This document shows, in pieces, positions 60,001 to 64,000 of a stretch of 64,000 nt of DNA. This stretch comes from Silene conica (Eukaryota; Streptophyta; Magnoliopsida; Caryophyllales; Caryophyllaceae). The stretch is taken from positions 25,639,568-25,703,567 of the forward strand of contig CM055319.2 in the NCBI GenBank assembly GCA_029255685.2, written 5' to 3'. The position numbers and the translations under genes are program-made. The notes beneath the pieces are model-generated. The model was not told where the DNA came from and did not search any database. It saw only the letters and a list, made by a program, of their open reading frames with translations. Each line of letters begins with the position of its first letter. Position 1 is the stretch's first letter.

Positions 60001-61657
60001 GAGGCAGAGGAGGTGGATAGAGTTGATCGGAGATTATGATATGCAGATTGTCTACCACGAAGGCAAGGCAAATGTGGTAGCTGACGCTCTAAGTAGGAAG
60101 TCAATACATGCTTTGGATTGTGCCAGATCGAGAGGGAGGTTGTATGGTGAACTAAGGGAGATGGGAATATTCATGATCCGGAAAGGGGACACTCTTGGTG
60201 ACTTGACAGTGGAGCCTGAGTTGTATTGGGAGATTCGGGAGTTACAGCAGAACGATGAGAGAATCCAGAAGTGGCGTTTGATGGTGGAGAATGGAAATGG
60301 TGATGAGGCATCCAAGTTCAGTATTCATACCGATGGTAGTTTGAGGTTCAGTGGGCGTTGGTGTGTACCGAATGTTGAGGAGCTAAAGAAGAAGATCCTG
60401 ACTGAAGCTCATGCTACTCCTTATTCTGTTCACCCAGGGGGTGATAAGTTGTATAAGGATCTTAAGAAGACGTTTTGGTGGCCTAATATGAAGAAGGAAG
60501 TCGCAGAGTTTGTGTCGAGGTGTTTGACTTGTCAGCGAGTGAAAGGGGAGCATAAGAGACCTCAAGGGAAAGTTCAACCGTTGGATGTGCCGGAGTGGAA
60601 GTGGGAGAATATTTCGATGGACTTTATTGTAGGGTTGCCTCGGACTCAGAGGGGCAACAACATGATTTGGGTGATCGTGGATCGTTTGACTAAGTCAGCT
60701 CACTTTATTCCAATGAAAGATACCTGGAGTAAAGCCGAGTTGGCTAAGTCATATGTTCAGAATGTGGTCAAACTTCATGGCGTACCCAAGGACATTGTTT
60801 CAGATCGAGACTCGAGGTTCATATCTAGATTTTGGCAGGAGTTGCAGACCGCTTTGGGTACCCAATTGAAGATGAGTACAGCTTTCCATCCAGCTACTGA
60901 TGGTCAGACTGAGAGGACGATTCAGACTCTTGAGGATATGTTGAGAGCTTGTGTACTTGAGTTCGGAGGATCTTGGGAGGATCGACTAGGGTTGATCGAG
61001 TTTTCCTATAATAACAGTTATCATGCGAGCATAGGCATGGCCCCTTTCGAGGCTCTGTACGGGAGGAAGTGTAGGAGCCCTGTGTGTTGGGATGATCGAG
61101 CCGATGTTGTGACATTGGGGCCAGATATGATCCAGGAGATGGTGGAGCAGGTTCAGATTATTCGACAGAGAATGAGGGCCGCTCAGGATAGACAGAAGAG
61201 TTATGCCGATCTGAAGAGGAGCGATATTTCATTTGAGGCCGGAGAGAAAGTACTACTGAAAGTCTCTCCAATGAAAGGTGTGATGAGATTCGGCAAGCGT
61301 GGTAAACTGAGTCAGAATTTTATTGGACCATTTGAGATTTTGGACAGAGTTGGGGAGGTGGCATACCGATTAGCTTTACCTCCAGCGCTATCCAAAGTCC
61401 ACAATGTGTTCCATGTGTCCCAGTTGAGGAAATATGTGAGTGACCCATCGCATGTACTCCAGCACGAGGTGATTGAGGTAGATGAGCAGTTGTCATACAT
61501 TGAGACTCCAAAAGAAATCCTAGACAGGAAGGTGCGGAAAACTCGCAATGGAGAGACGATCTTGGTGAAGGTCCTGTGGACCAATCATAATCAGGAGGAG
61601 GCTACATGGGAGCCTGAGGCATCCATGAGAGAGCGTTATCCGCATTTGTTCGATTGA
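57011..61657 (+). CDS. Gag-pol polyprotein of the chromovirus
   Basis: 1548 residues from the first Met; MPPRRDNA at 57059 is the more likely start. The order is gag (about 50-260, FEGALLGAW-like capsid text) and zinc knuckle [14 protein letters not shown] (about 295-308). Protease [10 protein letters not shown] lies near 437 and reverse transcriptase FIDDILVYS near 771. RNase H ([11 protein letters not shown] near 916) is followed by the integrase zinc domain (H...CLTCQ near 1140-1177). The integrase core has Asp near 1203 and 1264 and Glu near 1300. A C-terminal chromodomain ([14 protein letters not shown], about 1495-1543) is the hallmark of chromoviruses and guides integration to particular chromatin. 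Gag and pol are in one frame, as usual for the Tekay/Del clade. Confidence 0.95.
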   Translation: MGTHVCRDSFLFLFYSMPPRRDNAINITQEEVDRLIAENEALKAKRMDSAKMSTIIARHHPTQFTGEGEPHLLGAWCREFGNLFELVDCPEELRVDQAAHYLRGMAGDWWTANKGELREAAIEGGSAFVPWDAFKGVLNEAFLPEFQKSKLREEFDSFQMSEDMTVEVYYRKFIQLVHYVGDMGFDDAMLAMKFERGLSIAVKKRLIAAPPTTIRDIYLRAGAAERLSDMIKADKKSKAEKRKAESVAEGSGSKKQSSNKFSGYFGSSASGGARNQSGSNHMNGVSGSGSAGIVCYGCGKRGHKRAVCRSSGGNQSGGYHTPTSGYQGSRTQSYGSSGYRTPTTNYGGGAKSGGSSNYQRNYNNYQSRPYQNQFNGSGSNQKTGTGGNQQAGTSSANQSGVKSSGKLFAMGKQAAQEDAHVVTGTFLVNSKPTFVLFDSGATHSFVSRDHVRALGLERFDWIADPVTIPSGESIVCNRVYGSVPIKIGEAIFYCDLIEFRLGGFEVILGMDWLGKYRAFIDCHQKKISLRGPKGVRVSYKGYRVKPKIKFISVNTLKSGLRKGESLILCQMWDCEAETPKTSEIPVVREFEGVFRDDVPGLPPRREVEFSIDLKPGAGPISKSPYRMGPKEMEELKKQLDELAEKGFIRPSVLPWGAPVLLVKKKDGSLRLCVDYRELNNVTIKNRYLLPRIDDLFDQLSGAGVFSKIDLRSGYHQLRIKDEDIPKTAFRTRYGHYEFVVMPFGLTNAPAVFMDLMNRVFSPYLDKFVVVFIDDILVYSKNAEEHEDHLRKVLQTLEEHKLNAKLSKCEFWLEKVAFLGHVISKEGVAVDPSKIEAVTKWQSPKNVSEIRSFLGFAGYYRRFVKDFSKIAKPLTSLMRKENRYIWDESSEKAFLTLKERLTTAPILALPVGSDNFEVYTDASKHGLGCVLMQDGRVIAYASRQLKTYEENYPTHDLELGAVVFALKLWRHYLYGATFKVFSDHKSLKYIYTQKELNMRQRRWIELIGDYDMQIVYHEGKANVVADALSRKSIHALDCARSRGRLYGELREMGIFMIRKGDTLGDLTVEPELYWEIRELQQNDERIQKWRLMVENGNGDEASKFSIHTDGSLRFSGRWCVPNVEELKKKILTEAHATPYSVHPGGDKLYKDLKKTFWWPNMKKEVAEFVSRCLTCQRVKGEHKRPQGKVQPLDVPEWKWENISMDFIVGLPRTQRGNNMIWVIVDRLTKSAHFIPMKDTWSKAELAKSYVQNVVKLHGVPKDIVSDRDSRFISRFWQELQTALGTQLKMSTAFHPATDGQTERTIQTLEDMLRACVLEFGGSWEDRLGLIEFSYNNSYHASIGMAPFEALYGRKCRSPVCWDDRADVVTLGPDMIQEMVEQVQIIRQRMRAAQDRQKSYADLKRSDISFEAGEKVLLKVSPMKGVMRFGKRGKLSQNFIGPFEILDRVGEVAYRLALPPALSKVHNVFHVSQLRKYVSDPSHVLQHEVIEVDEQLSYIETPKEILDRKVRKTRNGETILVKVLWTNHNQEEATWEPEASMRERYPHLFD

Positions 61658-61843
61658 GGTAAGTTACGCGGACGTAACTTTTCTTTAAGGGGGGTGGAAT
61701 GTGACATTTTGTGATTTAAGTAAGTTTATGCAGACTGTTGTGTGATATTTGTGGGTTTAAGTTTTAGTGTGATGTTGAGAGTTAGGTGCCGATCTTATGA
61801 GTAGGTGAACTTCGGGACGAAGTTCATTTTAAGGGGGGAAGAC
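61658..61843 (+). promoter_or_regulatory. 3' untranslated part, hairpin and polypurine tract
   Basis: After gag-pol there is about 150 bp with a first purine run (AAGGGGGGTGGAATG at 61687), then the hairpin GAACTTCG/CGAAGTTC with loop GGA (61807-61825) and the tract TTTTAAGGGGGGAAGAC directly before the LTR. The hairpin ends 18 nt before the LTR. Confidence 0.85.
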
Positions 61844-63126
61844 TGTAATAACCCGGAATTTTTATTTACATTTTGGTAATTCATGGGTGATTTTATAGTT
61901 AAGCGATGGGTTATTTGTTAAAATGATCGTTTTATAAGCTTGCGCACACTCATGTTTTGATAGGTGTTTTAGCCGTCAGTGGGATTCGAAATGGGAATCG
62001 AGACACTTGATGTTAATAGTGGTAGTATGTTGTTAGTAGGGGTCGAACTTGGGACCTGCTGGTGTCTCATTTTGGGCCTCGAAAAGCGTGACCAAGACCT
62101 AGCCCACACACGTTTTCAGAACTCTGTTTTAAATCTCTGCCTGCCGCCATATATAGGGGGTTTGTCTATACCCTAAACACCACTAAAACACTAACGAGAT
62201 CTCACAACAACATAGCCGTCACCGTAGGGAAGGGGAAGAGTCTGCTCACGGTGGTAATAGATTGTTTTAGGACACCTCGATTTGATCAAGAAACTGGCAT
62301 GTTCATCATTGTTTCTGGTTGCGTGTTTCTCCTTCTCTTTTCGTCTGTCTAGATCGAGTATGTTATGGTGTTTTCGAGTTCTTATTTTTATATAACGTTG
62401 AACTATGATGTCTGTAGTTATGTCTCGACCTAAGTAGAATCACCTTGGACCACCAAGGACCACCAGTCGTGGTGGTTTTGTCGCCTGTGTCAGACCACTT
62501 TTCCTTATCATTTCAGAACAGAGTTGGACCGTGTATTTTGTGTGGGAGTTCGATGACACCTCTGTTAGTGGTCAGTCTGGGTGTGTGCGTCTTTAGGTGA
62601 TGGGTTGTCAGGTGGTGCGTGTGGTGGTAGTCACAAGGTTGGTAAAGGGTTGGTGGTGGTGTAAACAGGTGGTATCGTGGGTGGTTCTGAAAGGAGTGTC
62701 AGAGGAGTCGGGTTGTGGCTGTCTGTCGAAGGGTTGTTGGGATGGTATCACCGCCGACTAGGGGGAGGTCTATGCGGTGGTACCATGGTGGTTGTGGGTG
62801 TTGGTTGTCAGTGGTGGTGTCTGTGGTGAGGGTGGTCGGAGTCAGCCGTGTCCTTGTCGGTTTCAGGCGTCTTGTGAGGGGCTGTTGAAGAGATGCTGAC
62901 CAGTGGGTCGTGAACCAGGCCTGGAAACCGGTCTGGTTCACCTCGCCGGAGCTAGTCGGTGCTGGTGGCGTTGGTCAGGGGTGTAGTGGGCGTTGTGGGT
63001 GTCATGCCAGTTGGTTGCCGATGGGGTTTGGGTTGGTCAGATGGTGGTGGTTGGGTGTTGGGAGTCGCGGGTTGCAAAGGGGTGTCGGGTTTTTGTTTAC
63101 TTAGTTGTTTAATTTATTTTATTTAC

Positions 63127-63178
<52 letters not shown>

Positions 63179-64000
63179 GTTATTTATGGTAATGATATTT
63201 TAAAATAGTAGTAAGGATATCATGTTTTAAAGGAAATGATTTGGTATTTATGGAGAGATATGATATTAATGCATCTTTTAAATAATTTGAAATTCAAACC
63301 GAAGTTACTATTTTTGGAAGGTTTTGTTTAGGAAAGCTCTATTTGTAGTAGTCGTATTTGATAGCGTGTGTCAGGCGGTTCTACAAATAGAAGGTGTGTG
63401 TTACAAGTTTCGGGTATCTTATTATTTATAAATTATGTTTAGGTGGTGGTTTCCGCGTGGAACATTTTTAGTGGTCGTTGATCGCTTGCCTTTGTCTTCT
63501 GATATTCAGGTAGGGGAAAATACTGGTTTATAGTAATGTGTGATCTGTTCTTTATTGGCATTACGCATGTTTACAATATAATATCACGTGATTATTATGT
63601 TGAGTTGTTAACTTATTCTGTGCTATCATACGATGGGAATATGTATATATATATGTGGAGTTGGATCGGTGCGGAGTATATATGGCGTTGGATCGGTGCG
63701 GAGTATATATGGCGTTGGATCGGTGCGGAGTATGTATGGTGTTGGATCGGTGCGGAGTTTATTGGCGTTGGATCGGTGCGGAGTTTATTAATTACATTTG
63801 TTATGTTATTCTTTACCTACTCAACCTCGTGGTTGACCCTGTGTGTTCGTGATCACCTGTGATGAACCAAATTATTGGGGAGCAGATTGACAGGTGGCTG
63901 AAGCTAAGGGGGGAGCTATGGGAGGAAGAGTTTGGATCCGGACCCGAATTAAGTCTAGATCACCTTAGCTAGATTAGCACGAGTTGTACTTTTGTTTTGG
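61844..64000 (+). repeat. 3' LTR of the chromovirus, cut by the window end
   Basis: Matches 54200-56347 with about eight substitutions. It has three more ATT units in the microsatellite near 63131-63177. Confidence 0.95.

Larger units (their letters stand above)
54200..64000 (+). mobile_element. Tekay/Del-type Ty3 chromovirus, right end beyond window
   Basis: 5' LTR 54200-56511, primer site, leader, one long gag-pol frame (57011-61657), polypurine tract, 3' LTR from 61844 running off the window. A full element would end near 64165. In the visible part it looks whole, with no break noted in gag-pol. I counted about eight substitutions over 2.15 kb of LTR plus repeat-length changes, so insertion is recent, of the order of 10^5 years if common plant rates apply. 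It lies inside the gag of the SIRE-like copia. Confidence 0.95.

Noticed and set aside
54335-63862. Short frames in the chromovirus LTRs, including MWSWIGAEYIW-type repeats
   Set aside because: They come from the LTR minisatellite and lie in non-coding LTR sequence.
1-64000. A host defence or metabolic gene cluster
   Set aside because: Every credible protein belongs to a transposon or retroelement family; nothing resembles a host pathway gene.

Overview
This window looks like a plant nuclear genome, most likely a eudicot. It is AT-rich, I recognise no host gene in it, and almost all of it can be assigned to transposable elements nested in one another. The lineages are typical of flowering plants: CACTA transposons with TNP2 and TNPA-type genes, Ty3 chromoviruses with a chromodomain, an Athila-like Ty3 element primed by tRNA-Asp, Ty1/copia elements with long leaders, a TRIM and a plant L1-type LINE.

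Layout. (1) 1-25146 holds two nearly identical CACTA elements in the same orientation. Copy A runs from before base 1 to 13578 and copy B from 13579 to 25146; they touch with no base between them. Each carries TNP2 and TNPA-like genes on the minus strand and a foldback MITE between TA microsatellites. Copy A is split by a young Ty3-type element that is mostly LTR (3882-9608). (2) 25147-25842 is the 3' end of a copia LTR that received the CACTA pair. (3) 25844-33322 is an Athila-like element with gag and protease only, carrying a 21-bp-phased palindrome motif. (4) 33323-47253 is the oldest visible layer, a minus-strand copia broken up by a TRIM array (33873-34935), a 5'-truncated LINE (34936-38715) and a solo Ty3 LTR (40993-43970, target duplication GCATA). 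(5) 47254 onward is a plus-strand copia. A second, SIRE-like copia lies in it (about 51980 onward), and a Tekay/Del-type chromovirus lies in that one (54200 to beyond the window end).

Relative ages by eye. The LTR pairs at 3882-9608 and 54200-64000 and the two CACTA copies each differ by only a few bases per kilobase. The Athila-like LTRs differ by about 2%. This agrees with the nesting order.

How the parts work together. Neither CACTA copy encodes an intact TNP2 or TNPA, yet the copies are almost identical, so they probably moved or were copied with help from elsewhere. The TRIM encodes nothing but shares LTR termini, primer site and a hairpin in front of the polypurine tract with the chromoviruses, so it may use their machinery. 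The observations I rank highest are the hairpin placed 17-19 nt before the 3' LTR in several unrelated LTR families, the 21-bp-phased palindrome pairs in the Athila-like element, and the zero-spacer CACTA dimer.
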